DNA from: an uncultured Lachnospiraceae bacterium
GTDB taxonomy: Bacteria; Bacillota; Clostridia; Lachnospirales; Lachnospiraceae
Direction of reading: 5' to 3'
NCBI GenBank assembly: GCA_902796425.1
Contig: CADBPC010000085.1
Span: forward strand, 1 to 38,607
Length of the DNA: 38,607 bases
The position numbers were made by a program, and so were the translations under genes. The notes beneath the pieces are model-generated. The model ran no database searches, was not told the DNA's origin, and saw only the letters and a list, made by a program, of their open reading frames with translations. Below are positions 24,701 to 33,793 of this stretch, one piece after another; the stretch's first letter is position 1; the number at the start of each line of letters is the position of its first letter.

Positions 24701-26101
24701 ATGAGAGAGCAGTACAGACTTGTCGATGTCGCGGATCTTTTTAAGGATCCCGAAAAGTATGCGGATCAGACGGTTACCGTCGGCGGATGGGTCCGCAACA
24801 ACCGTGATTCCAAGAATGTCGGATTTATCGTGCTGTCCGACGGCACCTGCTTTAAGACACTGCAGATCGTTTACAGCAGTGACATGCCCGGCTTTGAGAA
24901 GGCAGCGAAGCTGAACGTAGGATCCTCCGTTATTGCAACCGGAAAGATCGTCGCTACGCCCGAGGCAAAGCAGCCCTTCGAAATGCAGGCCGAGAATATC
25001 GAGACGGAAGGCGAATCCACGCCGGATTATCCTCTCCAGAAAAAGAGACATTCCCTCGAGTTCTTAAGAACGATGCCCCACCTGCGCGTCAGGACCAATA
25101 CATTTATGGCAACGATGCGCGTCCGCTCCCTGATCGCGTACGCGATTCATACCTTCTTCCAGGAGAGGGGCTTCGTCTATGTGCACGCTCCAGAAATCAC
25201 GGGGAGCGATGCCGAGGGCGCAGGAGAGATGTTCCAGGTCACAACGCTTCCTCTGGACAACGTGCCGATGACAGAAGACGGGAAGGTGGATTATTCACAG
25301 GATTTCTTCGGAAAGCCGGTCAACCTTACGGTCAGCGGACAGCTTGACGTTGAAAACTATGCGTTCGCCTTCCGCAATGTCTATACCTTCGGCCCGACCT
25401 TCCGCGCCGAGAAGTCGAACACGACAAGACATGCTGCGGAGTTCTGGATGATCGAGCCTGAGATCTGCTTCGCGGATCTTGAGGACGATATGGAGCTTGC
25501 GGAGGATATGCTGAAGTTCATCATCCGCTTCGTTCTCGAGAACGCTCCGGACGAGATGGAGTTCTTTAACTCCTTTATCGACAAGGGCCTGCTTGAGAGA
25601 CTGAACCACGTGGCCAATTCCGATTTCGGCCGCATCACTTATACGGAGGCGGTCAAAATCCTTGAGCAGCATAACGATGAATTCGAAAATAAGGTATACT
25701 GGGGATGTGACCTTCAGACCGAGCATGAGAGTTTCCTCACCGAGAAGGAATTCAAAAAGCCTGTGTTCGTGACAGACTATCCGAAGGAAATCAAGGCCTT
25801 CTATATGAAGCTTAACCCGGATCAGAAGACGGTCGCAGCCTGCGACTGCCTCGTCCCGGGAATCGGAGAGATTATCGGCGGCAGCCAGAGAGAGGACAGC
25901 CTTGAGCTCCTCGAGAAGAGAATGGACGAGCTGGGAATGGATAAGAGCCAGTATGCGTTCTATCTTGACCTTCGCAGATACGGATCTGTCCGTCACGCAG
26001 GATTCGGACTTGGCTTCGAGAGATGCGTGATGTATCTTACAGGTATGGAAAATATCCGCGACGTACTGCCGTTCCCGAGAACGGTCGGAAACTGCATTTA
26101 A
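24701..26101 (+). CDS. asnS: Asparaginyl-tRNA synthetase
   Basis: 466 aa, standard bacterial AsnRS length. Class IIb enzyme: an N-terminal OB-fold anticodon-binding domain (about 20-110; [19 protein letters not shown]) then the catalytic core with motif 2 [21 protein letters not shown] split by the usual loop and motif 3 [19 protein letters not shown] near the C-terminus. The residues [15 protein letters not shown] are the AsnRS-type version of the amino-acid-binding block (AspRS has different residues). ATG 24701 follows GAGGACAG. It sits between an exported foldase and a cell-wall hydrolase; the spacing suggests one transcript, with the next gene 14 nt on. Confidence 0.96.
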   Translation: MREQYRLVDVADLFKDPEKYADQTVTVGGWVRNNRDSKNVGFIVLSDGTCFKTLQIVYSSDMPGFEKAAKLNVGSSVIATGKIVATPEAKQPFEMQAENIETEGESTPDYPLQKKRHSLEFLRTMPHLRVRTNTFMATMRVRSLIAYAIHTFFQERGFVYVHAPEITGSDAEGAGEMFQVTTLPLDNVPMTEDGKVDYSQDFFGKPVNLTVSGQLDVENYAFAFRNVYTFGPTFRAEKSNTTRHAAEFWMIEPEICFADLEDDMELAEDMLKFIIRFVLENAPDEMEFFNSFIDKGLLERLNHVANSDFGRITYTEAVKILEQHNDEFENKVYWGCDLQTEHESFLTEKEFKKPVFVTDYPKEIKAFYMKLNPDQKTVAACDCLVPGIGEIIGGSQREDSLELLEKRMDELGMDKSQYAFYLDLRRYGSVRHAGFGLGFERCVMYLTGMENIRDVLPFPRTVGNCI

Positions 26102-26115
26102 ACAGAGGATTATTA

Positions 26116-27516
26116 TTGATAAACAGACAAGGGAAAACTTCATATCTGCGCCTGTTTCTGCTGCCGGTACTGATGTCCCTGTTCCTGGGCACTCTGCCGG
26201 CTGTACCGGTGCGCGCCAGTAAGGTGACGGACCTCCAGCAGCAAAAGAGCGCGACGCAGAGCAAAATAACAAATAACAGAAATAAGACAGATTCCCTGGA
26301 GGGCCAGGAAGAAGCGCTTGCCGAGGCGATGGAGGAGGCAAACCGCATCCTGGTCGAGAACATGGCCAGCATCCAGATGCTGGAGGAGACTATCCGGGAA
26401 CTGAACGTTGCAATTGCCGAAAAGCAGGCAGAATACGATGCGGCTGCGGAGGAAGAGCGAAAGCAGTACGAAGCGATGAAGATCCGCATCAAGTACATGT
26501 ATGAGAAGGGCGATACCAGCTATATGCAGCTGCTTCTGTCATCCGAGTCCTTCTCCGATATGCTGAACAAGGGTCAGTATATCGAAAAAATGTATGAGTA
26601 TGACCGCAAGCTCCTGGAGGAGTACCAGGATATCCAGGAAGAGGTGCGGCAGGCCAAGACAGCACTCGAAAACGAAAAGGCCGAGCATGAGGAGGCAGAG
26701 CGCGGTCTTCGCGAAGAGCGGGAGCAGCTGGAAATCCAGCTGGCCGATCTGCGCGAGCAGTATGAGGATGTCGATGAACAGATTGCTGAGCTCCAGGCCC
26801 AGGCGGCAGAGCTCGCAAAGCAGCTGACCGCCCAGACGCAGGCGATTTCCGCAGCCGTGGAAGAAGAGGCGCGGCTCGCAGAGGAAGCGCGCAAAAAGGC
26901 TGAGGAAGAAGCAAGACTGAAGGCGGAAGCCGAGGCGCAGCAGGCGGCTGCCCTTGCAGCGCAGCAGGCAGCGGCAGCGGGCCAGCAGGGCCAGACCGCG
27001 CAGCAGGCGCAGTCCCAGACACAGACGCAGGCAGCTGCCACAGAGGCCGTGACCTTCCGTGAGAGCGATTTCGTCACTCAGGAGCAGGAAACATCCTCAT
27101 CAGACACTGGCAGGGCGACAGACGAGCCGGCAGCCGCGCTTGCCAGAAACGCCGTTTCCCCTTCGGGAAAAACGGGTCAGGACGTTGCAAACTACGCATG
27201 CCAGTTCGTCGGCAACCGCTACGTATACGGCGGGACGAGCCTTACGAACGGCTGTGACTGCTCGGGATTCACAATGGCGGTCTATTCTCACTTTGGCTAC
27301 TCACTGCCTCACAATGATGTGGGACAGCGCGGCTGCGGCGTTGCCGTGCCGTCACTTGATCAGGCGATCCCGGGCGATATCATCTGCTATCCCGGACATG
27401 TGGGAATCTACATCGGGAACGGAACCATTGTCCATGCGAGCACAGCCGCGACAGGCATCAAATACAGCTCGGCGACATATCGCGCATACGTCGGTATCCG
27501 CCGTATCATCAACTGA
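26116..27516 (+). CDS. Secreted coiled-coil NlpC/P60 peptidoglycan hydrolase (CwlO/PcsB-like)
   Basis: 466 aa from TTG 26116, chosen because AGAGGA lies 6 nt upstream and the residues after it form a Sec signal peptide (basic start, hydrophobic LRLFLLPVLMSLFLG, cleavage likely after VRA). Residues about 35-235 are a long coiled coil with a break near 120-150, as in CwlO and PcsB, which are activated by FtsEX. Residues 236-345 form an Ala/Gln-rich linker. The C-terminal domain (356-466) is NlpC/P60 with Cys382 in CDCSGF, His428 in PGHVGIYIG and His440. It would cleave D-Glu-diamino-acid bonds in the peptide stem outside the cell. No ftsEX is in the window. The frame extends upstream into asnS, but there is no site there. 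Confidence 0.9.
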   Translation: MINRQGKTSYLRLFLLPVLMSLFLGTLPAVPVRASKVTDLQQQKSATQSKITNNRNKTDSLEGQEEALAEAMEEANRILVENMASIQMLEETIRELNVAIAEKQAEYDAAAEEERKQYEAMKIRIKYMYEKGDTSYMQLLLSSESFSDMLNKGQYIEKMYEYDRKLLEEYQDIQEEVRQAKTALENEKAEHEEAERGLREEREQLEIQLADLREQYEDVDEQIAELQAQAAELAKQLTAQTQAISAAVEEEARLAEEARKKAEEEARLKAEAEAQQAAALAAQQAAAAGQQGQTAQQAQSQTQTQAAATEAVTFRESDFVTQEQETSSSDTGRATDEPAAALARNAVSPSGKTGQDVANYACQFVGNRYVYGGTSLTNGCDCSGFTMAVYSHFGYSLPHNDVGQRGCGVAVPSLDQAIPGDIICYPGHVGIYIGNGTIVHASTAATGIKYSSATYRAYVGIRRIIN

Positions 27517-27523
27517 ATTTATT

Positions 27524-27556
27524 GAGGGAGGACATGCAGCCGCATTGTCCTCCCTC
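27524..27556 (+). terminator. Hairpin after the NlpC/P60 gene
   Basis: GAGGGAGGACA (27524-27534) and TGTCCTCCCTC (27546-27556), 11 perfect pairs, with a further short inner stem. It starts 8 nt after the stop. Only a weak T run follows, so termination may be partial. No purine-type riboswitch core is recognised in the 102 nt before guaA. Confidence 0.6.
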
Positions 27557-27618
27557 TTGCGCGTTGCAATGAGCCATGCGTACATCGATGCGGCATTGCT
27601 GCGGCATGGAGGATTATT

Positions 27619-29199
27619 ATGGAAAAAGAAATGATCATCATATTGGACTTCGGAGGACAGTACAAGCAGCTCATCGCAAGAAGAGTGCGGGACAGCCATG
27701 TGTACTGCGAAATTCTCCCGAATACAGTGACCGCTGAGCAGATTCTGGAAAGAAATCCAAAGGGGATTATCCTGACAGGCGGGCCGGACAGCGTATACAG
27801 CGAAGACGCGATGGAGTATGATCCCCGGATTTTTTCTTTGGGAATACCGGTCCTCGGAATCTGCTACGGCTCCCAGCTGATGGCGCATGCACTCGGAGGA
27901 ACGGTCAGGACTGCGCCTGTCAGTGAATACGGCCATACTAAGACGCAGATCGACGCGGCAGAGGCGCAAAACGCATCAGACGGGGCAGAACACGCTGTGT
28001 CTGAACTCCTTCACGACTGGGAGCCGGAAACCAGTGTCTGGATGAGCCACACGGACTACATCGCCTGTCCGCCCGAAGGATTTACGGTGACGGCGCATAC
28101 AGCTCACTGTCCTGTCGCCGCAATGGAGGACAGCAGGAGGCGTCTGTATGCGGTGCAGTTTCATCCGGAGGTGGTTCACACGCCGGAAGGGGGAAAGCTG
28201 TTTCATAATTTCCTTTTTGAAATCTGCGGCTGCAGCGGCAGCTGGCAGATGAAGTCCTTCGTTGACACTGCGATCGAACAGCTCAGGGAGAAAATAGGGA
28301 CAGGAAAGGTTCTCTGCGCGCTTTCCGGCGGGGTGGATTCCTCTGTCGCAGCGGTGCTGCTGTCAAAGGCAGTCGGAAGACAGCTGACCTGTGTCTTTGT
28401 CGACCACGGCCTTCTCAGGAAAAACGAAGCGGATGAGGTGGAGGCGGTCTTTGGACCGGATGGCCCTTACGATCTTAATTTTATCCGGGTCGACGCCAGA
28501 AACCGGTTTTATCTCAAGCTTGCAGGCGTTACGGAGCCGGAACGAAAGCGCAAGATTATCGGCGCGGAATTTATAGAGGTATTTGAGGAAGAGGCGAAGA
28601 AGATCGGAAAGGTCGATTTCCTCGTACAGGGGACGATCTACCCCGATGTGGTTGAAAGCGGTATCGGCAAAGGCGCGGTGATAAAGTCACATCACAACGT
28701 GGGAGGACTCCCGGACCATGTGGATTTCCGGGAAATTATTGAACCGCTCCGTCTCCTGTTCAAGGACGAGGTCCGCAGGGTCGGCCTTGAACTCGGGATT
28801 CCGGAAAAGCTTGTCTACAGACAGCCGTTCCCCGGGCCGGGACTGGGCATCCGCATCGTCGGAGACGTCACTGCCGACAAGGTAAGGATCGTCCAGGACG
28901 CCGACGCCATCTACCGCGAAGAGCTTGAGAAGGCAGGAATTGATACAGGTAAGGGACAGTTCTTTGCCGCTCTCTCCAATATGCGGAGCGTCGGCGTCAT
29001 GGGAGACGGCAGGACCTATGATTACGCAGTCGTTCTTCGGGGCGTCGTGACCTCGGACTTTATGACAGCCACTGCATGCGACATTCCCTGGAACGTCCTC
29101 CAGACCTGCATGAATCGTATTATTAATGAGGTCAAAGGAGTCAACAGAGTACTCTATGACCTCACAAGCAAACCTCCGGGGACGATTGAACTGGAATAA
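27619..29199 (+). CDS. guaA: GMP synthase (glutamine-hydrolysing)
   Basis: 526 aa. The N-terminal class I glutamine amidotransferase (1-200) has the nucleophile Cys82 in [11 protein letters not shown] and the His/Glu pair in QFHPEVVHT (about 180). The ATP-pyrophosphatase domain has the P-loop [14 protein letters not shown] near 240, and the C-terminal dimerisation domain ends in [15 protein letters not shown], the usual GuaA terminus. It converts XMP to GMP. A 14-18 residue variable stretch (around [14 protein letters not shown]) lies in the amidotransferase. ATG 27619 has GGAGG six bases upstream. It converges on the small XRE gene 53 nt away with no hairpin between. Confidence 0.97.
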   Translation: MEKEMIIILDFGGQYKQLIARRVRDSHVYCEILPNTVTAEQILERNPKGIILTGGPDSVYSEDAMEYDPRIFSLGIPVLGICYGSQLMAHALGGTVRTAPVSEYGHTKTQIDAAEAQNASDGAEHAVSELLHDWEPETSVWMSHTDYIACPPEGFTVTAHTAHCPVAAMEDSRRRLYAVQFHPEVVHTPEGGKLFHNFLFEICGCSGSWQMKSFVDTAIEQLREKIGTGKVLCALSGGVDSSVAAVLLSKAVGRQLTCVFVDHGLLRKNEADEVEAVFGPDGPYDLNFIRVDARNRFYLKLAGVTEPERKRKIIGAEFIEVFEEEAKKIGKVDFLVQGTIYPDVVESGIGKGAVIKSHHNVGGLPDHVDFREIIEPLRLLFKDEVRRVGLELGIPEKLVYRQPFPGPGLGIRIVGDVTADKVRIVQDADAIYREELEKAGIDTGKGQFFAALSNMRSVGVMGDGRTYDYAVVLRGVVTSDFMTATACDIPWNVLQTCMNRIINEVKGVNRVLYDLTSKPPGTIELE

Positions 29200-29252
29200 G
29201 CTTGCTTTCATGGATATGGTTTAAAGGTATAAAAGAGGAGAATATAACCGGC

Positions 29253-29447
29253 TCAATCTTCCCAGAACAATTCATCCAGCGTCTTATTCAGTGCCTTGCA
29301 GATTGCAAGGCACAGTTTGATTGTGGGATTATAATCGCCTTTTTCAATTGCGCTGATCGTCTGCCTTGATACGCCGCAGATTTTCGCGAGATCATCCTGT
29401 GAAAGATCCATGGCAGCGCGTGCAGATTTCAGTTTCAGATTCTTCAT
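29253..29447 (-). CDS. Mini XRE-family helix-turn-helix regulator
   Basis: 64 aa from ATG at 29445-29447, with GAGGA before it and 1 nt after the stop of the upstream membrane-protein gene; a GTG four codons earlier overlaps that gene. Essentially the whole protein is a lambda-repressor-like HTH: ARAAMDLSQDDLAKICGVSRQTISAIEKG, then NPTIKLCLAICKALNKTLDELF. It lacks a sensor or dimerisation domain. Such tiny XRE proteins are commonly paired with a membrane protein in Firmicutes and act as autoregulators. Here transcription order is membrane protein first, regulator second. Confidence 0.9.
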   Translation of the reverse strand: MKNLKLKSARAAMDLSQDDLAKICGVSRQTISAIEKGDYNPTIKLCLAICKALNKTLDELFWED

Positions 29448-29448
29448 A

Positions 29449-29979
29449 TCAGTCCTCACTCTCCGTCTCTTTTCCGACCATTTTTTTAATCAGGTATGTG
29501 AGCGGGAAAATGGCAAGGAAGATGAGACAGCTCAGATTCACAAAGCCGTAGGAGAGCTTTCCGTCCTTCAGAAATTCACCCGCGCGAAAGCTTCTGATAA
29601 CAGGCAGCAGGTTGATTACGGCAAGAACAATAATGATTATGACATAGCGGCGGCGGTTGTTGTTGAGGCCCCAGTAGACATCATTCCAGACAGAGTAGAC
29701 ACCGAGTACGCCGCAGCCCAGAATGATTCCGAGATAATGAAGGACATAGTCCTCGGCGGGAAGAGTGATCCTGCCTATGGAAAGTACGAGCATTACGCAC
29801 TCATAGACGACCATGGTGTAGAAGCTGTACATGTAGCCCCGGCCTCTTAAAACCTGCTGACGCTCATCATATTCGGTCTTAATCCTGTGGTTGGTATTGG
29901 TGAATTTAAAAATGATAACGGCAATGATAATACCGATCACAAGACCTGTTGCTGCTCCTGCTGTTGCAAAAATATTCAT
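29449..29979 (-). CDS. Multi-pass membrane protein paired with the XRE regulator
   Basis: 176 aa from ATG at 29977-29979 with GGAGGTCAGTT before it. Hydrophobic segments near 7-27, 52-72, 81-102, 112-131 and 140-164 suggest four or five membrane helices. A charged loop after the first helix has HRIKTEYDERQQVLRGRGY, reminiscent of small Firmicute membrane proteins encoded with HTH regulators (DUF2178-like). The exact family is not certain. Partner gene follows after 1 nt, so the two are expected to be made together. Possible roles are regulator sequestration at the membrane or envelope-stress sensing, neither shown. Confidence 0.8.
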   Translation of the reverse strand: MNIFATAGAATGLVIGIIIAVIIFKFTNTNHRIKTEYDERQQVLRGRGYMYSFYTMVVYECVMLVLSIGRITLPAEDYVLHYLGIILGCGVLGVYSVWNDVYWGLNNNRRRYVIIIIVLAVINLLPVIRSFRAGEFLKDGKLSYGFVNLSCLIFLAIFPLTYLIKKMVGKETESED

Positions 29980-30021
29980 AACTGACCTCCATTGGAATGT
30001 ATGATTGCTTTGACTGAGACT

Positions 30022-30050
30022 AAGATACATCACCGATGGAATTATGTCAA
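30022..30050 (-). promoter_or_regulatory. Promoter for the membrane protein/XRE pair
   Basis: Minus strand TTGACA (30050-30045), 17-nt spacer, TATCTT (30027-30022). The -35 touches the stop codon of the upstream ogt gene. Confidence 0.7.
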
Positions 30051-30569
30051 CTATATTTTACATTTTTCTATTAGCAAAAGCGAAGCCTTCCTTTCGGCAC
30101 CGCCGGCGTAGCCTGTCAGAGCGCCGTTTTTCCCGATTACGCGGTGGCACGGGACGATCAGTGAGACGGGATTGCGCGCTATGGCGCCGCCTGCTGCGCG
30201 CGCACAGGTGCGCCGGCCGGAGCGGGCGGTATATGCGGCGGCAATATCGGAATAGCTCACGGTCTTTCCATAAGGGATCGTAAGGAGTATTTCCCAGATA
30301 TCTTTTCTGAAAGGGGTGCCGGTCAGATGAAGAGGAGGGAGAAAACCGGGATTTTGGCCGGAGAAATACAGATCGAGCCAGCGGACCGTTTCCCGGAAGA
30401 CAGGAAGATATTCGGCAGCTGAAGCGGGGAGGAGAGTGGAGGCATAGAAGCTCTGCCCCTCAAACCAAAGCCCTGTGAGCGCATCCTCGCTGCCCGCAAG
30501 GAGAATCTCTCCCAGCGGAGAATCATAGTACCATTTAAATCCTTTTGAATCTTCCGTGGCCTGCGTCAT
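30051..30569 (-). CDS. ogt: Methylated-DNA--protein-cysteine S-methyltransferase
   Basis: 172 aa from ATG at 30567-30569; the frame runs upstream into the MATE gene, but this start lies 14 nt after that stop and gives the normal length. It transfers alkyl groups from O6-alkylguanine to its own cysteine. The active site is SLIVPCHRVIG with Cys141, preceded by the Arg-finger/HTH part IPYGKTVSYSDIA and ARAAGGAIARNPV. The N-terminal half (YYDSPLGEILLAGSEDALTGLWF) is the usual RNase-H-like domain. In the family the block is usually RAVGxAxxxNP; here it is RAAGGAIARNP. The upstream ribosome site is weak, so it probably depends on translation of the MATE gene. Confidence 0.94.
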   Translation of the reverse strand: MTQATEDSKGFKWYYDSPLGEILLAGSEDALTGLWFEGQSFYASTLLPASAAEYLPVFRETVRWLDLYFSGQNPGFLPPLHLTGTPFRKDIWEILLTIPYGKTVSYSDIAAAYTARSGRRTCARAAGGAIARNPVSLIVPCHRVIGKNGALTGYAGGAERKASLLLIEKCKI

Positions 30570-30583
30570 CTGCTTTTTGTCTT

Positions 30584-32029
30584 TTAGTTCGCTGCGAATG
30601 TACCGGGCGTTTTCGGCTTTCCCGCGGATGCCCATTTCCTGCGGTAATAGAACAGTTCCACCGCGCAGCAGCTGGCCCAGCCGACGGGATATCCGAAGCC
30701 GACCAGTACGGGCGTGTTGGCAACAAAACGGGTGATCACGAAAAGATAGATCTGCCTCAGAAGGACAAAGCATAAAAGCATGATCAGCATGGGTCCCCTG
30801 GAATCGCCCCTGCCCCTTAAAGCTCCCGCAAGAACATGGTTTACACAGTTGAACAGAAGGAAGAACACATTGGCGTGCAGGAACAGGGCGCCGAAGGAGA
30901 TAACGGAGGGATCCTTTGTAAACAGTCCGACCGCGGGCTCTGCAAAAAAGAACAGGCAGGCTGCAATGACAGAGGTAACGAGGACAGACAGCAGGACGGT
31001 CTGCCTCGTGCCGCTCGCCGCGCGCTCTTCTTTGCCCGCGCCGACATTCTGGCTTACGAACGTGGTAGCTGCCATTGCCATGCTCTGCATCGGGAGCATG
31101 ATGAACTGATCGAGCTTGTTATAGCAGCTCCAGCCTGCCATACAGCTTGAGCCGAAGAAGTTTACATAAGACTGTACGAATACATTGGAAAAGGCAGTGA
31201 TGACAGACTGGATTCCCGCAGGAAGTCCCACGCGGAAAATCTGCCGCAGGATGTCCCTGTCGAGCCGCAGGTCACGCCATACCAGCCGGTAAATGTCTTT
31301 TGTCCTTGTCAGCAGAGTCAGCGTCAGGACATCAGAGACAAACTGCGAGAGAATGGTCGCCCATGCCACGCCGGCGATTCCTCCGTGAAAGGCGAGCACG
31401 AAAAGAAGATCCAGGAATATGTTGAGAATACTGGTAAGGATCAGGAACATCAGAGGCCTTCGCGTGTCTCCGACGGCCCGCAGGATACCGCTCCCCATGT
31501 TATAGATAAGAAGCCCGGTGATCCCTATAAAATAGATGGTGAGGTAGGTTACGGCATCGTTAAACACATCCTCCGGCGTCGACATGAAGCGAAGGAGAGG
31601 CTTTACCGCAGCCATCCCGGCGATGGTAAACACGATGCAGAAGATAAACGTCGCGGCCATGGTAGTCTCGATGGCTGAGTGAAGTCTGTCCAGCTTTTTC
31701 GCCCCGAAGCTCCTGGAGATCACAACCCCGGCGCCGATGGAAAACCCGTTGAAAAAGAAGACGGCCATGTTCGTGATCATGGACGTGGAGCCGACCGCCG
31801 CAAGGGCTTCCTTGCCGACGTAGTTGCCGACGACGATGGAGTCGACGGTGTTATACAGCATCTGGAAAATATTGCCGAGCATGAGAGGAAGCGAGAACAG
31901 GATGATCTGCTTTACAATCGAGCCCTCGGTCATGTCCCTTGCAGAACTGCGCACATTGCGGTATACAGCATCCCTGTCGGGAGCCTTGCCTGCTGCCCCC
32001 GCTGCTGCGTGCTTCTTATCTTTATTCAT
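30584..32029 (-). CDS. MATE family multidrug/sodium antiporter
   Basis: 481 aa from ATG at 32027-32029, backed by GGAGG nine bases upstream; two earlier in-frame Met codons have weaker sites. Twelve hydrophobic segments are spread along the chain in two related halves. The MatE signatures appear as SLPLMLGNIFQMLYNTVDSIVVGN in the first repeat and VGLPAGIQSVITAFSNVFVQS in the second (each quoted in parts within 20 residues of the family block). It exports cationic drugs or metabolites using Na+ or H+. An Ala/Lys-rich soluble tail precedes helix 1. ogt follows after 14 nt. The substrate cannot be predicted. Confidence 0.93.
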   Translation of the reverse strand: MNKDKKHAAAGAAGKAPDRDAVYRNVRSSARDMTEGSIVKQIILFSLPLMLGNIFQMLYNTVDSIVVGNYVGKEALAAVGSTSMITNMAVFFFNGFSIGAGVVISRSFGAKKLDRLHSAIETTMAATFIFCIVFTIAGMAAVKPLLRFMSTPEDVFNDAVTYLTIYFIGITGLLIYNMGSGILRAVGDTRRPLMFLILTSILNIFLDLLFVLAFHGGIAGVAWATILSQFVSDVLTLTLLTRTKDIYRLVWRDLRLDRDILRQIFRVGLPAGIQSVITAFSNVFVQSYVNFFGSSCMAGWSCYNKLDQFIMLPMQSMAMAATTFVSQNVGAGKEERAASGTRQTVLLSVLVTSVIAACLFFFAEPAVGLFTKDPSVISFGALFLHANVFFLLFNCVNHVLAGALRGRGDSRGPMLIMLLCFVLLRQIYLFVITRFVANTPVLVGFGYPVGWASCCAVELFYYRRKWASAGKPKTPGTFAAN

Positions 32030-32125
32030 GCCGCCAAGCCTCCGCCGCATCTTCAAGCGATTGTTTTTTTCGTGTGTATCAGCTATCAAGTATACACCCG
32101 AAGGCCCGGTGATTACAGAAGAATG

Positions 32126-32154
32126 TTGTCAAACAGGGTGAGAATCCTTATCAT
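32126..32154 (+). promoter_or_regulatory. Promoter and short structured leader of the isomerase-like gene
   Basis: TTGTCA (32126-32131), 17-nt spacer, TATCAT (32149-32154). The ~78-nt leader has two small hairpins: GGGC-GAGA-GCCC (32171-32182, GNRA-type loop) and TGCGC/GCGCA (32202-32206 with 32216-32220), then AGGAGG. No known riboswitch recognised. Confidence 0.65.
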
Positions 32155-32238
32155 AGTAGCAGATATAAAAGGGCGAGAGCCCGCAGCATTCATTATACGA
32201 CTGCGCCCACAGGAAGCGCACAATTCAGGAGGTTTGAC

Positions 32239-33657
32239 ATGTTGGTTGAAACAAAAGCACGGATCGGTGTGTTTGCGATTGCCCTCGGGGCATATTTGCC
32301 GCAGTTCCCGTCACTTGTGCCGGAATTCGACGCCCAGTTCAGGGATTTCAAAAAGAATATTCCGGACACCGTGGATATCATTGACGGCGGAATCGTCACC
32401 ACGAAAGAGCAGGCCATGGAAGCGGGAGACAAGTTCCGCGCGGCCGATGTAGATCTTGTTATCCTGCAGCTTCTGACCTATGCCACATCCTATAACATGC
32501 TGCCGGCGGTCAGGGATCTCGATGTGCCGGTAGTCCTTGTCAATGTACAGAAGAAGAAAGCGCCGGATTATGCCAATACGGATACTGCAACCTGGCTCGG
32601 CGAGTTATACGCCTGCGGAGCGGTCGGCGAGATGGTCGCGGACCTTGAACGCGCAGGAAAGCGTCACGCGGTCATCACCGGCGTTGTTGAGGGCGGTGAC
32701 CCGCAGGTTACGGCAGAGATCGAAGACTGGTGCCGCGCCGCTCAGGTGCGCCGCCGCTTCAGGGACACCAATCTCGCGCAGATCGGCAGACCTTATCCCG
32801 GAATGATGGATCTGTACATCGATGAGACCAATCTCTATCACAGAATGTTCCTGTATACAAAGCAGTTCGACTGGGAGAAGATGTGGGCGATTGCCGATAA
32901 CATCACGGACGAGGAAGCGATCCGCGCCAAAGCGCAGGATATCATTGATACCTTCGATATCGAGGGAGGCGGCACTGTTGAAAAGGTATGGGAGATGGCA
33001 AAATATGTCGTCGCCTTCGAACAGTGGGTAAAGGATGAGAAAATTGCCTTTGTCGCGTCTCACTATGACGGCTTTGCGCAGGGCAAGGCAGGAGTTCTTG
33101 ACAGCATGCTGATTCCCGCGTTCTCGATGCTGATCAAACAGGGCATCGCCTGCGCGGTTGAAGGAGATATCAAGGTCTCCATGGCAATGAGCATCCTCAA
33201 GACGATCTCCGGAACCGGCCAGCTCTCCGAGATGTATTCCATTGACTTTAACGAGGACATCTGCATTATCGGACACAGCGGCTCCGGCGACGCAGACATT
33301 TCGGACAGAAAGCCTACAATGAAGATCGTCCCTGTTTTCCACGGCAAGACCGGCGGCGGATACCTGACCCAGTTCTATCCGCACCTCGGACCGGTTACTT
33401 ACCTCGGAATTACGCAGGATAAGGACGGACATTTCAAGTTTGTGGTTGCTGAAGGAATTAATGAGCCGGGCCCCATCTTCACATTCGGGGATACCAACAT
33501 GAGAACACGCTTCACCTGCGGAGCAAGAGAATTCTGCAACCGCTGGAGCGAGGCGGGCCCCACACATCATATGGCAGCCGCAACGGGCAGACATATCGAT
33601 ACCATTCTCAAGGTGGCAAAGATATTCGACGTGCCGGTGGATGTGATCACACGCTGA
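32239..33657 (+). CDS. Arabinose/fucose isomerase-like sugar isomerase
   Basis: 472 aa. AGGAGG precedes ATG 32239. The chain resembles the L-arabinose isomerase/L-fucose isomerase fold: an N-terminal Rossmann-like half (VDLVILQLLTYATSYNM, matching the VVTWMHTFSPAKMW region of AraA) and a C-terminal half with the acidic/His metal-site blocks SEMYSIDFNEDICIIGHSG (AraA: EDYTYHFEPGNEMILGAHM) and GPTHHMAAATG (AraA: GGAHHTCFSFA). Metal-site Glu and His positions thus appear kept, but overall similarity to AraA is distant and no sugar kinase, transporter or repressor gene is nearby. It could be an aldose-ketose isomerase with a different sugar or a catabolic enzyme of another type. Own promoter; a strong hairpin follows. 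Confidence 0.78.
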   Translation: MLVETKARIGVFAIALGAYLPQFPSLVPEFDAQFRDFKKNIPDTVDIIDGGIVTTKEQAMEAGDKFRAADVDLVILQLLTYATSYNMLPAVRDLDVPVVLVNVQKKKAPDYANTDTATWLGELYACGAVGEMVADLERAGKRHAVITGVVEGGDPQVTAEIEDWCRAAQVRRRFRDTNLAQIGRPYPGMMDLYIDETNLYHRMFLYTKQFDWEKMWAIADNITDEEAIRAKAQDIIDTFDIEGGGTVEKVWEMAKYVVAFEQWVKDEKIAFVASHYDGFAQGKAGVLDSMLIPAFSMLIKQGIACAVEGDIKVSMAMSILKTISGTGQLSEMYSIDFNEDICIIGHSGSGDADISDRKPTMKIVPVFHGKTGGGYLTQFYPHLGPVTYLGITQDKDGHFKFVVAEGINEPGPIFTFGDTNMRTRFTCGAREFCNRWSEAGPTHHMAAATGRHIDTILKVAKIFDVPVDVITR

Positions 33658-33718
33658 AAAAGCTGCGGAGCAGAAGAAGACGACGGCCTGATCTGCACGG
33701 ACTGAATATCGAAAATGA

Positions 33719-33752
33719 AATGCCGGAGACAGCACCTGCTGCCTCCGGCATT
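33719..33752. terminator. Bidirectional terminator between the isomerase-like gene and cstA
   Basis: AATGCCGGAG (33719-33728) with CTCCGGCATT (33743-33752), plus an inner CAGC/GCTG pairing. On the minus strand (after cstA) the stem is followed by TCATTTTCG; the plus-strand side is poor in T. A 12-bp palindrome TTCAATATTGAA lies at 33762-33773. Confidence 0.7.
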
Positions 33753-33793
33753 ACTATGGGGTTCAATATTGAAGTTTAATGAATCTGTCTCGT

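Noticed and set aside
26489-27077. Minus-strand Ala/Ser/Pro-rich frames opposite the NlpC/P60 linker
   Set aside because: They mirror the repetitive Ala/Gln/Glu linker codons and have no start context.
27517-27618. Purine riboswitch before guaA
   Set aside because: Only a simple terminator-like hairpin is seen; the three-stem core and conserved loop sequences are absent.
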